Assembly: GCF_949987535.1 (NCBI RefSeq)
Contig: NC_080078.1
Location: 30,834,942-30,898,941, forward strand
DNA: 64,000 nucleotides
Source of the DNA: Balaenoptera acutorostrata
Taxonomy: Eukaryota; Chordata; Mammalia; Artiodactyla; Balaenopteridae
Direction: 5' to 3'
The notes beneath the pieces were generated by a model. The model was given only the letters and a program-made list of their open reading frames with translations, was not told the origin of the DNA and ran no database searches. Below are positions 36,171-47,110 of this stretch, piece after piece. Within the stretch, counting starts at the first letter, position 1; the number at the start of each line of letters is the position of its first letter. The position numbers and the translations under genes are program-made.

Positions 36171-37660
36171 AAAACCACAAGAACACCGTCCACAATTCCC
36201 TGCAGATTCCCTGGGCTCCTTGCTTTAGCACAGCAGGAATCCTGCTACAGATTGGAGCAGGGACCACACTGGAATACATATCACAGGAGAGAAGTTCGGA
36301 TATCACATACCGAGAGCTCTGGTTGCATATTTAAATACTAAGGAGGCTTGCTCTGCAAATAGATTGAAGGGATTCCAAAAACTGAGTGCCATAACTTGAT
36401 TTTCAGAATCAGGTGGAACCTGCAAGCCTGTTAAGAGCTCTTACTGGGGGAGGTGCAGGGCGTGAGGAATTGAAATAGGAAGAGGAGGTACAATGTCAGG
36501 TAATTTCACCCCACGTTCAGAGATGAGAGCTGGGGGGTGGGTCAGGGATGGGCAAATGAAGCCAGATTGTATATCTCTTGGGATGTTTTCTAGAAGGCTG
36601 TGAATTATTTGAGGCAGATTTCAGAGTGCTGCAACAGATGAATGCAAATCCAGCCTTTTTCTGTGGTCCAGATGGTTACTCATCCTTGTGATGCTCAAAA
36701 TCAAACATTTGAATGGAAACAGTACTTATGGGGCAGCACAGAGCCAGACCACACTGCTCCTAGCAGTGTTTCAGCGGCCTGATGGAAAGATAATTATAAA
36801 AATGCATGCTGTGGGGCATAGGTTGAACATTTGTCTGTATGAACATAAATTAGCACTGATTCTTTTCTTTTTGTGCCTTTTCAGTACCAACTCCTCTGTG
36901 TTCGTTCATTCATTCAGCAAAATCTATCGATCGCCTCCTGTACGTCCACGCAGGTGATACAACAGTGGGCAAGGCCATGCCTGTATGGACTTTATAGTCT
37001 GTTGGGGGAGTTTATGCTTTAGATATTTGCTGAGAACCTACTCTATGTGGCTTGGGAAGAGGTGGTACTATGAGCTATTCAAGTTCTAAGTTCTGCCCTC
37101 ATGTAGCTTGTAATCTGAAATGAAAGTTAAGATATGCAACAGATACCTAATACATAGCAAATATTCGTCCCCCGACTCACTGTAATTCTTGATAGTTCAT
37201 TTTGGCAAAATACTTCCATTCCTTGGGTCTGTCCTAGGGCCAATTTGAGGACCAGGTGACTCAGAATCTGCTTAAAAAATACAGATTCCTGTACCACACC
37301 TCAGGCAGTGCACCAGATAAAATCTCTGGGAATAGGGCCCTAGACGACCATGGGTAAAATCATGGAGCTGGGCGGGGAGGAGGCGTGGAATTGAACTAAT
37401 ATGTGTGTGTGCACATGTGCATGTGTGCATGTGTTTGCGTGTGAGTGTGTGTGTGGTCATTGATAGGTGTGAGGGGTCATCGATAATAAGTTTGGCAACT
37501 TACAGTCTGGTTTGCCAGTAAAAATGGATTTAGAAGCCCAACATTGCCCAGTTTGGCAAGGGGGAGCCATAGTCCTGTGGCAAGCCAGCTTTCAAGGAGG
37601 GTGTGTTTGGTAGTAAGTTCAAGGTGGGCTGGATGACATATAATGGCAATTTCAGTTACA
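36171..37660. other. Intron sequence, mostly non-repetitive
   Basis: 36171-36690 shows no repeat. 36890-37060 has an unnamed old-repeat phrase (TTCATTCATTCAGCAAAATC). 37230-37350 is a MER5A-like piece. 37400-37456 is a degenerate (GT)n/(CATG) tract. No gene recognised. Confidence 0.45.
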
Positions 37661-37664
37661 ACTA

Positions 37665-37860
37665 AATGTACTGGGAGCTCATTGCATGCCAGCTGCTTTC
37701 ACATCATCACCACCTTTAATACTTGTAGTCTCTTATGCAGAAGGTACAGTTGTTATCTTCATTAACAGAGGAGGAATCCAAGACACAGAGAGGCTAAGCA
37801 ACTTGCCCAAAGTCGCCCAGCTTGGAGATAGCAGAGCTGGAATCCTAATGTAGTTTATCA
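37665..37860 (-). repeat. MIR SINE
   Basis: TGCATGCCAGCTGCTTTCAC, GACACAGAGAGGCTAAGCAA, CTTGCCCAAAGTCGCCCAGC and GCAGAGCTGGAATCC give a well-preserved minus-strand MIR. Confidence 0.75.
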
Positions 37861-38612
37861 CCGCTCTTCCTTCCCAGTATAACTGAGAGGAAAGACTAGA
37901 CAAGAAGCACGCACCATCACTATGAAAATTGAGCTCACCTGGCCTTCGGGGAGGATCTTCATCTCCTTGGCAGATGTTGCTCATGACGGTGACCCATGTC
38001 ACCCTCTGGACCCTAAGAGTGTGGTTGCTGGAACCTCCCGGGAGAGGTTCAGGTGATGTTCTCCTGCCCAGGTGTACAGACGGTTCTCAGATGAGGCTCA
38101 GAGAGGCCCAGGGGCCACCTCTCTGAGCCACCTGGCCCTTCAGAGTTGTCACTGGTCATCGTTGGGTTGTTAAATCATTCAGTTAACGAGTTGGGATTGC
38201 CCCATCCCTTGCCCCCTTTCCTGTGGTTGAGAATTCTGGCCCCATCTCTAGGTATGATGTGATTGTATCATCGTAGTAATCTCCTTCGGTCTAGGAACTG
38301 CTCTCAGGGTGTTTATTTGCTTCATTTCTCCTATTCCGGCTGCCCAGTGTAAGTAGAGTACAGTTGTGGATTGCAATTTTGTTCCTGATAATGTCTTACA
38401 AGGTGAAGTGGAGTTTCACAAGGGGAGGCATGAAAAAGAAGGTTCCTTGAAGGAAACCACAGTGTCTGAACCCAAACGCTGAGGAGTGCTTTTAGAAGTG
38501 AAAGACCTTGTTTCTTTTTGGGTGACCCATGGGGCAAGCAGTGGCCGCATGGTGCAGCAAAAGCAGCCCTGGGTTTGCAGTTCAATCCTGGATCCACCGT
38601 TTATGAGCTGAC
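37861..38612. other. Intron sequence, no family assigned
   Basis: No gene or repeat firmly recognised. A MIR-like phrase (TCAGATGAGGCTCAGAGAGG) is at 38088-38107. Confidence 0.4.
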
Positions 38613-38628
38613 CCTGGGCAGTCTTTTT

Positions 38629-38915
38629 TATTTTTTTTTATTTTTATATTTATGGCTGTGTTGGGTCTTCGTTTCTGTGCGAGGGCTTTCTCTAGTTGTG
38701 GCAAGCGGGGGCCACTCTTCATCGCGGTGCGCGGGCCTCTCACTGTCGCGGCCTCTCTTGTTGCGGAGCACAGGCTCCAGACGCACAGGCTCAGTAATTG
38801 TGGCTCACGGGCCTAGTTGCTCCGCGGCATGTGGGATCCTCCCAGACCAGGGCTCGAACCCGTGTCCCCTGCATTGGCAGGCAGACTCCCAACCACTGCG
38901 CCACCAGGGAAGCCC
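38629..38915 (-). mobile_element. CHR-type SINE
   Basis: Reverse SINE body (GTGTTGGGTCTTCGTTTCTG ... GGGCTCGAACCCGTGTCCCC ... CCACCAGGGAAGCC). The target-site duplication CCTGGGCAGTCTTTTT is at 38613-38628 and 38916-38931. Very close in sequence to the copy at 20798, so both belong to the same young subfamily. Confidence 0.95.
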
Positions 38916-38931
38916 CCTGGGCAGTCTTTTT

Positions 38932-39289
38932 AACTCATCTTCCCCATGAACAAAATGAGAGTCTGGTGCCAGGTAGTCCTGGTCCCCTGAGCTGAGAACA
39001 GGCCGAGGCAAGGAGCACACAGGGCCAGAGTGACAGGCCAATGGTATTCCCAGGGTGGAGGAAGTTAAGAGCATTTTGTGATCACAGAGAAGCAGAGGAG
39101 TGCTAATAAGGTAATTAGCACCTTTCCTCTGATTAGCAGCCAGGGAATTATTGAAAGAGATTAAATAGAAACTGTGAAAAGATCCCTGGGCAACTGAGAG
39201 GTAAGAGAAAGGTAATAGCCTGTTATATGTATAAAGGGATAAAAATATGTTTTATAAGCAGGGAAGGGGTCTTTCCCACCCTCACCCTG
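38932..39289. other. Non-repetitive intron with a homeodomain-type motif cluster
   Basis: Contains GTGCTAAT at 39100-39107 and its exact reverse complement ATTAGCAC at 39114-39121, with another GATTAGCAG at 39131. It could bind homeodomain proteins; no functional evidence is available here. Confidence 0.4.
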
Positions 39290-39690
39290 ATGTCTTCCAT
39301 TGAGACCATCACACTTGCTTCCTACCACAGGGCCTTTGCACATGAAGCTCCCTCTTCACGAGAGGCACTCTTCCTTCTCCTCTTTGCTTAGGTCACTCCT
39401 ACTCCAGCATCCCTTCCTCAGGGAAATCTCTGACCATCTAGATTGTTCAGTTTCCTTCATTGTGGGTTCTTAAAGCACCATAAACTTTTCCTTCAAAACC
39501 TGAATGTCAGTAGCAATTTTACATTCATGTAACAGTTTGATTTATGCTCGTCTCCTGTCTGGACCATAAGCTCTGTAGGTGCAGGTCCCATGGCTGTTTT
39601 TATTCACCATTGGATCCCCAGCCTTCAGCACAGTGCCTGGTACAGAGATGAATAAATAGTAGGATGAATGAACAAATGAATTAAAGAAAG
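39290..39690 (+). repeat. L2 LINE 3' fragment
   Basis: CACAGGGCCTTTGCACATGA, GGACCATAAGCTCTGTAGG and CAGCACAGTGCCTGGTACAG, ending in GATGAATGAACAAATGAA, are the L2 3' end in order. Confidence 0.75.
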
Positions 39691-40474
39691 ACACAGTTAA
39701 GTGATACTTGGCATCTGGTCCTTTGTAAATAAAGTTCTAGGAAGTTGGTAAAACTGGCACTATTTGTTATTCCCATGAAGAAACTGAGGCTCTGAGGACC
39801 AGTGAACTGAAGTGACTTTTCCAAGACACACACCCCAGAAACCAGGATTTATATAGAACCCTTGAGAATCCAAAATTTTATTCATCTTTGCTTTAAATGT
39901 GGGCATTATGTTGCATATTGGTAAAAGTAGTTTAAAAATTTTAGAAATTAAAATGAGCAAAAATCAACAACAAAAACAAAAATGAAAGACAGACAACAAA
40001 GCCCATGGGACAATGGACTCCAGCATCAGATTTGTTTGAAGAATGTCCACCTGTTGCATTTAACTTGCCTGGCACATACCTCTGTGTTTGCCTGATTCCA
40101 GCCCCTGGGAATAGTTCTGCATCTTGATCACCACTTGGAGCAAGAAAACCTTCAGAAAAACTTTCCCAGGATGACACAGACAACGTTAAGGAAAGTTGTG
40201 GAAGTGATGGTAGGAACAAGCTCTCAGTGCCTGTCTGAGAGCTGTCAGTGTGATACATAAGCTGCCCAGCATTTCTGCCCAAAGGTCGTGCAGCCTACTA
40301 AGCTTCCTGGCTTGTTGAAGTTGGAGGTGGAGATAGAATCTGAATCAGCAGTGTCTTCCTCGGTGCTGTGTGACTCAAGGACCTAATTCACGTGGACACA
40401 CCTGGGCAAGACTCCTGACCTCATTCAAAAGAAGCCAGTAAACCAAAACAAAGCCAAAAATTGAATCAGGCTTC
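39691..40474. other. Intron sequence with a MIR relic
   Basis: A minus-strand MIR relic at 39745-39850 (GAAGAAACTGAGGCTCTGAG). The rest is unassigned. Confidence 0.45.
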
Positions 40475-40830
40475 TCTGTGTGCTAGGGATACAGTGATTA
40501 GTAAAACAAAGGAGAAAAAAATAAAATAAAATATCACACACAGTTCCTGCCTTTATGGAGCGAATGTTGCAGTGGGGGACACACACACTCAAAAAAGCCT
40601 ATGAATACATATTACAACCATATTAGTGCTATGAAAATGCAAGAAAGAGCAGAGAAGAGAGGAAATTTACCTAACCGAGGTGATGAGGGAAAGCATCCCT
40701 TGAAAAAATGATGATCTGGCAATGAAATATGAAGGATGAGGAAGAGATTGAGAAGGAGGGAGCATCCCAAGGGAGATGGACCAGCACAAGCAAAGGCCCT
40801 GTGGTGAGCATAATGGGGCTGAGAAGTCAA
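40475..40830 (+). repeat. Ancient interspersed repeat, second copy of the family at 19521
   Basis: Shares the phrase order GGGATACAGTGATTAGTAAA, CCTGCCTTTATGGAGCG, ATTAGTGCTATGAAAATGC and CACAAGCAAAGGCCCTGTGG with the copy at 19521. Family not named. Confidence 0.5.
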
Positions 40831-41729
40831 TGAAGAGGGAGGGGAGGAAGCAAGCCCACGCGTGGCCTGATTCGAGCCTGCAGAGGCAACAGGGCCCAGG
40901 CTCTTCTGGAATCTACAGGCCACGCTGTGTTCTGTGTTGTTTGTCCTAGGAGCCATTTGATGCTGAGTGGTCAGTGCCAGAGTGGAGATAAACTCCGGGT
41001 ATTGAGAGGGTGAAACCATCTTCTGACTCAGGCAATTGGCTGTAAGGATTTATTGAGTGCCCACAGGGATGACACCAAACTCACCCCCAATCCCAGCCAG
41101 CCAGCCTGCAGAATGAGTGCATTGTGATCCCGGGTGAGGGAAACCACACTGTCACAGTCACTATTTGCATAATAACCATGGAACAAATCTACTACCACTT
41201 GCTACAAAGTTACCACTCATTGCCAAGGTGAGCAAACCGGACACTGGCCTGGAAGAAGGAGGGCTTGGACTATTAGCAAATCCTGGGGCTCGTCCCACAG
41301 TCTGTCTTGCTTCATGGATGCATCTCACCTGAGTGTGGAGAGAACTTGCATGTTGGGCAGATAGATTCATTTAGAGGCAGAAGGCTCATTAAAATCCCAA
41401 CTTTTTTGTACCTGCAGTGCCTCTGTTTTTCTAATTTGTACCCTGAAAGTCTTGCTTGGCAAGGGATTTTTAAAAATGAAGAGTTGGCATTTTTATGCCA
41501 GGACCGGCCGATCACTGTGTCATATGAACTTTAGAAAAAGAAGCACCTTTGTGGGTTGTTAACAAGCTGAGTGCTCAGTAGGCCCTCGGTACTCTGTTCT
41601 CTGTGTCCCGTTCAATGAGAGCGTGCTGGAATCACCCCCAGAAGAAGGCAACAGAAAGGCACGCGGAGTGTGTGAGTTGCAAAGAGCAGCCTTCTCGACT
41701 CCAGAGAGTGTCCGCGTGGCTGTCTGTCT
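40831..41729. other. Intron sequence, no family assigned
   Basis: No recognised gene or repeat. Open frames here are short and lack domains. Confidence 0.4.
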
Positions 41730-41875
41730 CAATCTGCTGACTGTGCTCAACCTTCACTTCCTTTATGTTCTTGGGAGGAGGACTCAGCTTTATGGGTTCT
41801 CTGCAGAGAAGGGGCATCCAGGGTGAAGAGCTGAGGGGCCCCGTTCTTCAGCATTGCAGGTCTCTCACAAGCATG
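41730..41875 (+). repeat. Direct duplication, copy 1
   Basis: Starts CAATCTGCTG, contains ACTTCCTTTATGTTCTT, then TTCTTCAGCATTG, and ends near AGCATG. The same series of blocks recurs at 43274-43417. The sequence is not one I recognise as a repeat family. Confidence 0.75.
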
Positions 41876-42429
41876 CACTTTGGAATTATACACAAAGGAA
41901 GACATTCAGTTATCATTATTTAGCATGCAGGAAGTTATTTGGGGACTTTCTGTGTTGTCCAGTGTTTCTTTGTCCCACATGGGAGGAAAGGTGTGGAGGA
42001 CCTGGTGGATGGGAAAAGAGAAGAAGGCAGAGGGAAGGGCCCCCTGACCCCACGTTGAATCCCGGCATCAAGGGGATTCTCCTCTTGGCCTCAAAATATC
42101 TTTGTGCTGAAAAGAAGCATTGTTTGCTTAGAAAGTGTTGTGCTTCTTCCACTGTCTCCTTCACTCCTGTGGATGGCTCTGAGGTCTGGCTTCTACTCCC
42201 TCCTTTCACTCTAGAGCCCCCAGTGACCCTCTCCCGGCCCTGTGCAGCCATCCAGTTCAGTCTTTGTCCTCCTGGACACTTTAGAGGCCCCCCACCCCTC
42301 CCTCCATCATCAAGCTCTCTACCCTCTTGGCTTCTAAGACTTAAAACTCCCCTGCTTTCTCCTTGTACCTCACCTGCATGCCCACTCGGTCTCCTTTCCG
42401 TGTATCTCTCTTTCTGCTAGCTCACGCTA
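41876..42429. other. Intron sequence, pyrimidine-rich
   Basis: The 188-codon open frame 41854-42420 crosses copy 1 of the duplication and C/T-rich DNA. Composition explains it; no domain or splice context was seen. Confidence 0.45.
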
Positions 42430-43190
42430 TCTGATTTTCTCCTAAAGTCCTCAAGGCTCTTCTCTTTCTGCATGTGTTAGGAGATGTCAACACAGCTGTC
42501 AACCCCCTGCAGATGGACGATTCCCGAATCTCACACCCCAGCCCTAACCTCTTTCCTGATCTGCCTGCGTATCCCGCTGCCTGCTGGGCTTCCCGACATG
42601 GAAGTCTCACACGCATCCAGTCCCTCACCGCATTCCGTGTCTGGTTCCCCCTTCTCCTCCTGGTGCCTGCTTGTCTACCTTGCTCACTCGTTCATTCAGC
42701 AAACATTTACTGAGCCACTACTCTATGTCAGGCATGGTGCTGGGAGGCAGGGATACAACTGTGTGGAAGAAAGCAAGGTCCCTCACCAGTTCCCCACCTT
42801 TGTAAGTGACATCTCATTCACCTGGCCCTCCTCCTCACGTCCTCCCTCTCCTCCACACCCCCGGCCCCACCAGTCCCATCAGTTTGTTGCCAAAGCCAAC
42901 AGGATCTGTCTCCTAAACATCTCTTGAATCTTTCTCCTCCTTTTAATCTCCACTGCCACTATCCAAGTTCAGGTCTTTCTCTCCTTTTCTGGGATTGCTT
43001 CTGTGGCTTCTTGACCTGCTCTTCCTGCCTCTATTCTTTCCTCCCTCCAAGGCGTTCTTCATGCTGTAGCCAGGGTGGTCCTTTCAGAAGACAAAAATCT
43101 GATCATGTCACATCTCTGCTTAAAATTCTTCAGTGGATTCTTCTCATCAACCGCAGAAACCCTTAGCTCCTCATCTCTTTTTTTTTCACT
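42430..43190 (+). repeat. L2 LINE fragment interrupted by an old repeat
   Basis: L2 phrases lie on both sides (TCCTCAAGGCTCTTCTCTTT; later CATGCTGTAGCCAGGGTGGT, CTTCAGTGGATTCTTCTC). 42685-42790 carries an inserted old repeat (TCATTCAGCAAACATTTACT, CTATGTCAGGCATGGTGCTG). Confidence 0.65.
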
Positions 43191-43227
43191 CCATTTCTGT
43201 GTCACTCCATCCTCCCTTCCTCGCTTC

Positions 43228-43273
43228 TTCCCTTCCTCCCTCCCTCCCTCCCTCCCTTCCTCCCTCCCTCCCT
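43228..43273 (+). repeat. (TCCC)n microsatellite
   Basis: TCCC/TTCC units directly upstream of duplication copy 2. Confidence 0.9.
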
Positions 43274-43417
43274 CAATCTGCTGGCCATTACTTCCTTTAT
43301 GTTCTTAGGAGCAGGCCACAATTAAATTTTATTTGTTCTCTGTAAAGAAAAAGGGAAGTCCAGAGGGAAGAACTGAGGATCCCCATTCTTCAGCATTGGA
43401 GGTATATCACGAGCATG
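43274..43417 (+). repeat. Direct duplication, copy 2
   Basis: Starts CAATCTGCTG, contains ACTTCCTTTATGTTCTT, CATTCTTCAGCATTG and ends near AGCATG, paired with 41730-41875. Several blocks of 10-17 bases are identical and the spacers differ by substitutions and small indels. Confidence 0.75.
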
Positions 43418-44624
43418 GCGCTCTCTCTCTCTCTGAGTGAGTCTAGGAGGTCAGTGAGCCTCCCCTGCCCCAAGCCTCAATTTTCTTATATATAAAATGG
43501 GAAGAAAGAACTGTCTTCTGATTTCTCATGGTTTCCACGAAGGTTGCAGAAAGTATCAGATACATGGGGGTGAAGGGCTGGGCGGTCAGTGGGCGAAGTG
43601 TGTCAGGGCTTCCCTTGCCTTTGGGACCCTGAAACAGGAGTCTCTTTTGTGTTCAGTGATGTTGGAGAGGACAGACCTCCCTGAGCGTGAAGAGCTGACT
43701 TGGGGTCCTGTGGAACCTGCACTGGTTGTAGCTGGGAGGCGCCAGGGCTGAGCAGGAACGCAAATGGACCATCATCAGTTGTGTACAGTAATTTGGAACC
43801 CTTTTCAGAAGCTGACATTCAATTTTCCCTTTTATGTCACTTCTCCAGAGAACACTCAACCTATCAATTTTTCTGTTAAAATATCTCCCTTCTCACCCCT
43901 TGTTTCCGTTCCTAATTCCTTTTGTGCTTGGAGTTCAACTGTGATGATGAACTCTGGTCGCATTAATTCATACTCTTTTTTTGAGCTTCAAATAGGTCTT
44001 GACTTAGCCCTTGTCAGGAGGGAACAAACAAATGTTAGCTTTTTGTCGTGTGCCTCTACATAACGGTGCACGGGAGAATTTAGCATTGCCCTGTTAAAGA
44101 GGCCTCTGGTATTCTGTGTTTGGTCCGCTGGTCTCCAAGGGTATGAGAGATGAATAAGCCTGATGCTCTTAAGATGCCTAGGTCTACATACAGTCCAGGA
44201 AACTCTGTATTCTGTTAGCTTCACAGGGAAGTGATTAGTAAGCAGAATATTATACCCAAGTAAAGTGGGGTAGATAGGGTTGCTAAATAATTTGGCATTA
44301 GTTCAGGGCTCATACATCTGCTGTGGAAACATTACTTCTAGAGGAAGAAGCCAGCAGTGACCAGCACTGTGCTGAGAAGGGGTGATCTTTAGGCAATAGT
44401 TGAATGTATGCCACAGGAGCTTGCCTTGGGTCGAGGAAAGAAAGCAAACATTGATGAAGAGGAAGGTGCACATTGCCGGCGGTGGAGAGCAAGGGCTTTG
44501 GAATCCAGCAGAATTCAAATTAACTCACTTCGACATTAATACCGCCAACTCCCTGGGCTTGTGCTAATGATTAAATCAGTTAATGTGGGGAAAGGGACTA
44601 GCATGGAATAAATTAACCAGTAGA
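43418..44624. other. Intron sequence, no family assigned
   Basis: A short CT run is at 43421-43435 and a decayed MIR-like piece near 43440-43600. No gene recognised. Confidence 0.4.
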
Positions 44625-44860
44625 TAGCGGCCACTGTGGGTCAGGTGCTGTGCTGACAGGTCTGCGTACATGACCTCATCTAATCCACCAGGGAGGTGGC
44701 AATTGCTTTTCCCATCTCACAGTGGAGGAAATGGAGGCTTAATGATGCTGAGTCGGTTTCTCAAGGCCACAGAGCTGGTCAGCTGCAGAATGGAGGTTTG
44801 AACGCAGTGTGTCTCATGCCCCAAACCTGTGTGCCGTCCACTGCAGCAGGTCACCTCCTG
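44625..44860 (-). repeat. MIR SINE
   Basis: GGTCAGGTGCTGTGCTGACA, CATGACCTCATCTAATCC, GAAATGGAGGCTTAATGATG and AAGGCCACAGAGCTGGTCAG form a minus-strand MIR. Confidence 0.7.
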
Positions 44861-45244
44861 CAATTCTACCGGGTCTGTACTCTTGCAAAACAATTATACC
44901 ATCCTGCTTGAGTGTGTTAAAGAACAGGAAGAACCAAGCCTGCTTGCTAGCCCTGTCTAGAGAAGGCTGTTGTCACAGCCACTGAAGCGTATGCTCCGTG
45001 ACGTCGGGGGTGACGGATGACCACAAGGCTGCTGGGGGATTTCGGATACCCGGGAAGAGCAGGAACGTGTGGATGGCCGCCTGCGCCCTACTAGACTCCC
45101 AGGAGGCCCTTCCTTCCAGCTGGGCCAGTGCCTCAAGCGACTGTGAGGTCCGAGGGCTCCCTAAGGGACCCCCTCACACCAGCTGCAAGATTGAAGGGAC
45201 CTAGGAGAAGCATCCAGCCTCAGCTGCAGGCCCTGCTTGCCTGC

Positions 45245-45560
45245 TTTATTAGTTTGTCTTGGTATTTTTAAAAATGGTGGTAAAATACATATAACAAGAT
45301 TTACCATTGTAATTCTGTTAAAGTGTGCAATTCCGTGGCACAGCTACCTGCACAGTGTTACACAACCACTGTCTATTTCCAGAACTGTTCATCACCCCAA
45401 ACGGAAACCCCACGCACATTAGCAGTCCCTCCCCATTCCTCTCTGTCCCCAGCTCCTGGCAACCACTCACCTGCCTTCTGTCTCTCTGGACTTGCCTGCT
45501 GTGGACGTGCCGTGTAAATGGAGTCGCACAGGAGGTTGCCTTTGGTGTCTGGCTTCTTCT
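45245..45560 (-). repeat. Old L1 3' region fragment
   Basis: GTGGTAAAATACATATAACA, GTGCAATTCCGTGGCACAGC, CCCAAACGGAAACCCCACG and GCTCCTGGCAACCACTCACC match old L1 3' UTRs and the related piece at 8497. Confidence 0.7.
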
Positions 45561-46449
45561 GCTGAAGGTCTGTGACGGCGGAGAGGGCAGAAAAGGGGGC
45601 TTGGGAGTGAGGTAGGGATTGGGAAGGGAAACAGGGCGTTCCTGGGTTTGGATAGAGAGGGTTATCATTTTGTCTGAACCTGTTTGGTTCCTGAGTTCTG
45701 GAGAGCAAGTAGCAGGAGTTCAGACAACATGAATACCAGCCCAATCCCCCAGCCCCAATTTGTTTTCTGCCTTCAGATCATGAGAGTTCGGGTAGCAGAG
45801 GATTCCTGTACTTCAGACACTCAGATTTGCCTCCCAGCTCCCTCATCTCACCCCCCCTTTCCAGCAGGACCCACTTAAACCCCGCCTCCCAACTCCATGC
45901 CCATGCCCATGAGTGAGCCACTCTTTCTCACTGAATATTCATTCATTCCTTCCTTCCCTCTCTCTTACCCACAACCCCCTTCCTTCCTTCCTTCCTTCCA
46001 CCTTCCCTCCTTCCCACCCCCCGCTGACTTACACCTTCAGCTAACGTGTTGTGTTCTGAGCCCCACTGTGTACAGGAGCTGGCCTGGTGCTGTTCCTGCA
46101 GAGAGGAATTGGCATTAATCTAGTTGCGTGGAGACAGATATTTAAATAGACACTCTGAATACCTGGTGACGAGATCAACAGTTGAGGCCTGGACAGTGTG
46201 TTCTGGGAGCACCGTGGGGGTGAAGGGGGAGGAGGGGAGAGAGGAGGCGGCAGGGGCTCGCTCTCTACCCACGGGTGGCACACCTGTCCCCACCCTGCAG
46301 TTCACAGAGCTCCTGTGAGTCACCACGTCATGGATGGCCGGGCACCCCTCCAGGGAACCAGAGTCCCACTAGGTCCATTTTATAGGTGGAAACACGGAGG
46401 CTCAGAGGGACTCAGCCACTCACTGTAGTGTGAGAGCAGCAGGGCCAGT
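45561..46449. other. Intron sequence with a (CCTT)n tract and MIR relic
   Basis: CCTT/TTCC units at 45979-46014. A MIR relic is at about 46365-46440 (GAAACACGGAGGCTCAGAG). No gene recognised. Confidence 0.45.
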
Positions 46450-46620
46450 GTGCAGGAGGGGGCGCTGCATTCCCGGGGAGTTGGTTCCCACCAGTAGGTG
46501 GGCGTGGGCAGCGCCCGAATGGTAGCGACCTCTCTGTGCTCGCCTGGTTTGGGGTGGCCCCAGCTCTCCTGGGAGGGGGGTGCTTCGCCCGGCGCCTCCC
46601 CTCTAACTCTTTCCCGCACA
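46450..46620. other. Small CpG-dense, G/C-rich patch with a CTCF-like motif
   Basis: About ten CpGs lie in 170 bases, in an intron that is otherwise CpG-poor. GCAGGAGGGGGCGC at 46452-46465 resembles a CTCF core. The patch is too short for a standard CpG-island call. Confidence 0.45.
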
Positions 46621-46804
46621 GCAAGCTCTGACTCACAGCCTCTGCCTGAAAGTGCTTTGTCGGGATAAGATGATGGGACTGACAGGCTGTGACATGTGGC
46701 TGTCTCAGCTGGGGAGGCCGATGGAAACACACGGGGGTGAGGATGTCAGACAACAGACACCGTCTTGCATCCCTCCCCACTGTTCCCTGGAAGACAGAGG
46801 CCGC

Positions 46805-47110
46805 CTGGCATCATGGCTGAAGCCTGCTATGAGGTCAGACCTGTAGGTCTGAACCTCTGCTCTGCCAGCCCCTGGGGGACCATGGGCCAGCAGCATCAGT
46901 GTCACCTGGGAGCTTGTTAGCAATGCCCCGTCTGTAACCACTGAGCCCAAGTCTGCAGCGGAGCAGGAGCCCCCAGTGGTTCCTACGCTCATTAAAGTAA
47001 AGAAGCATCTCTCTGTATCCTCAACTTCCTCAACTGCAAAATGGGAACAGGAATATTAATACCTTTCCTGAAAGGTTAGTGTGAGGATTAAATGCACTAA
47101 AAGCTCTCTG
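46805..47110 (+). repeat. MIR SINE interrupted by a MER5A-like MITE
   Basis: MIR parts: CTGAACCTCTGCTCTGCCAG before, TCCTCAACTGCAAAATGGGA after. Between them, about 46866-46990, is a MER5A-like piece (CAGCAGCATCAGTGTCACCT, GGGAGCTTGTTAGCAATGCC). Confidence 0.6.

Noticed and set aside
41854..42420. 188-codon open frame
   Set aside because: C/T-rich intron crossing a duplicated block. No family resemblance, no conserved motif, no convincing splice context.
46450..46620. Promoter CpG island of an intronic gene
   Set aside because: It is only about 170 bp, and no exon or transcript-like structure was seen nearby.
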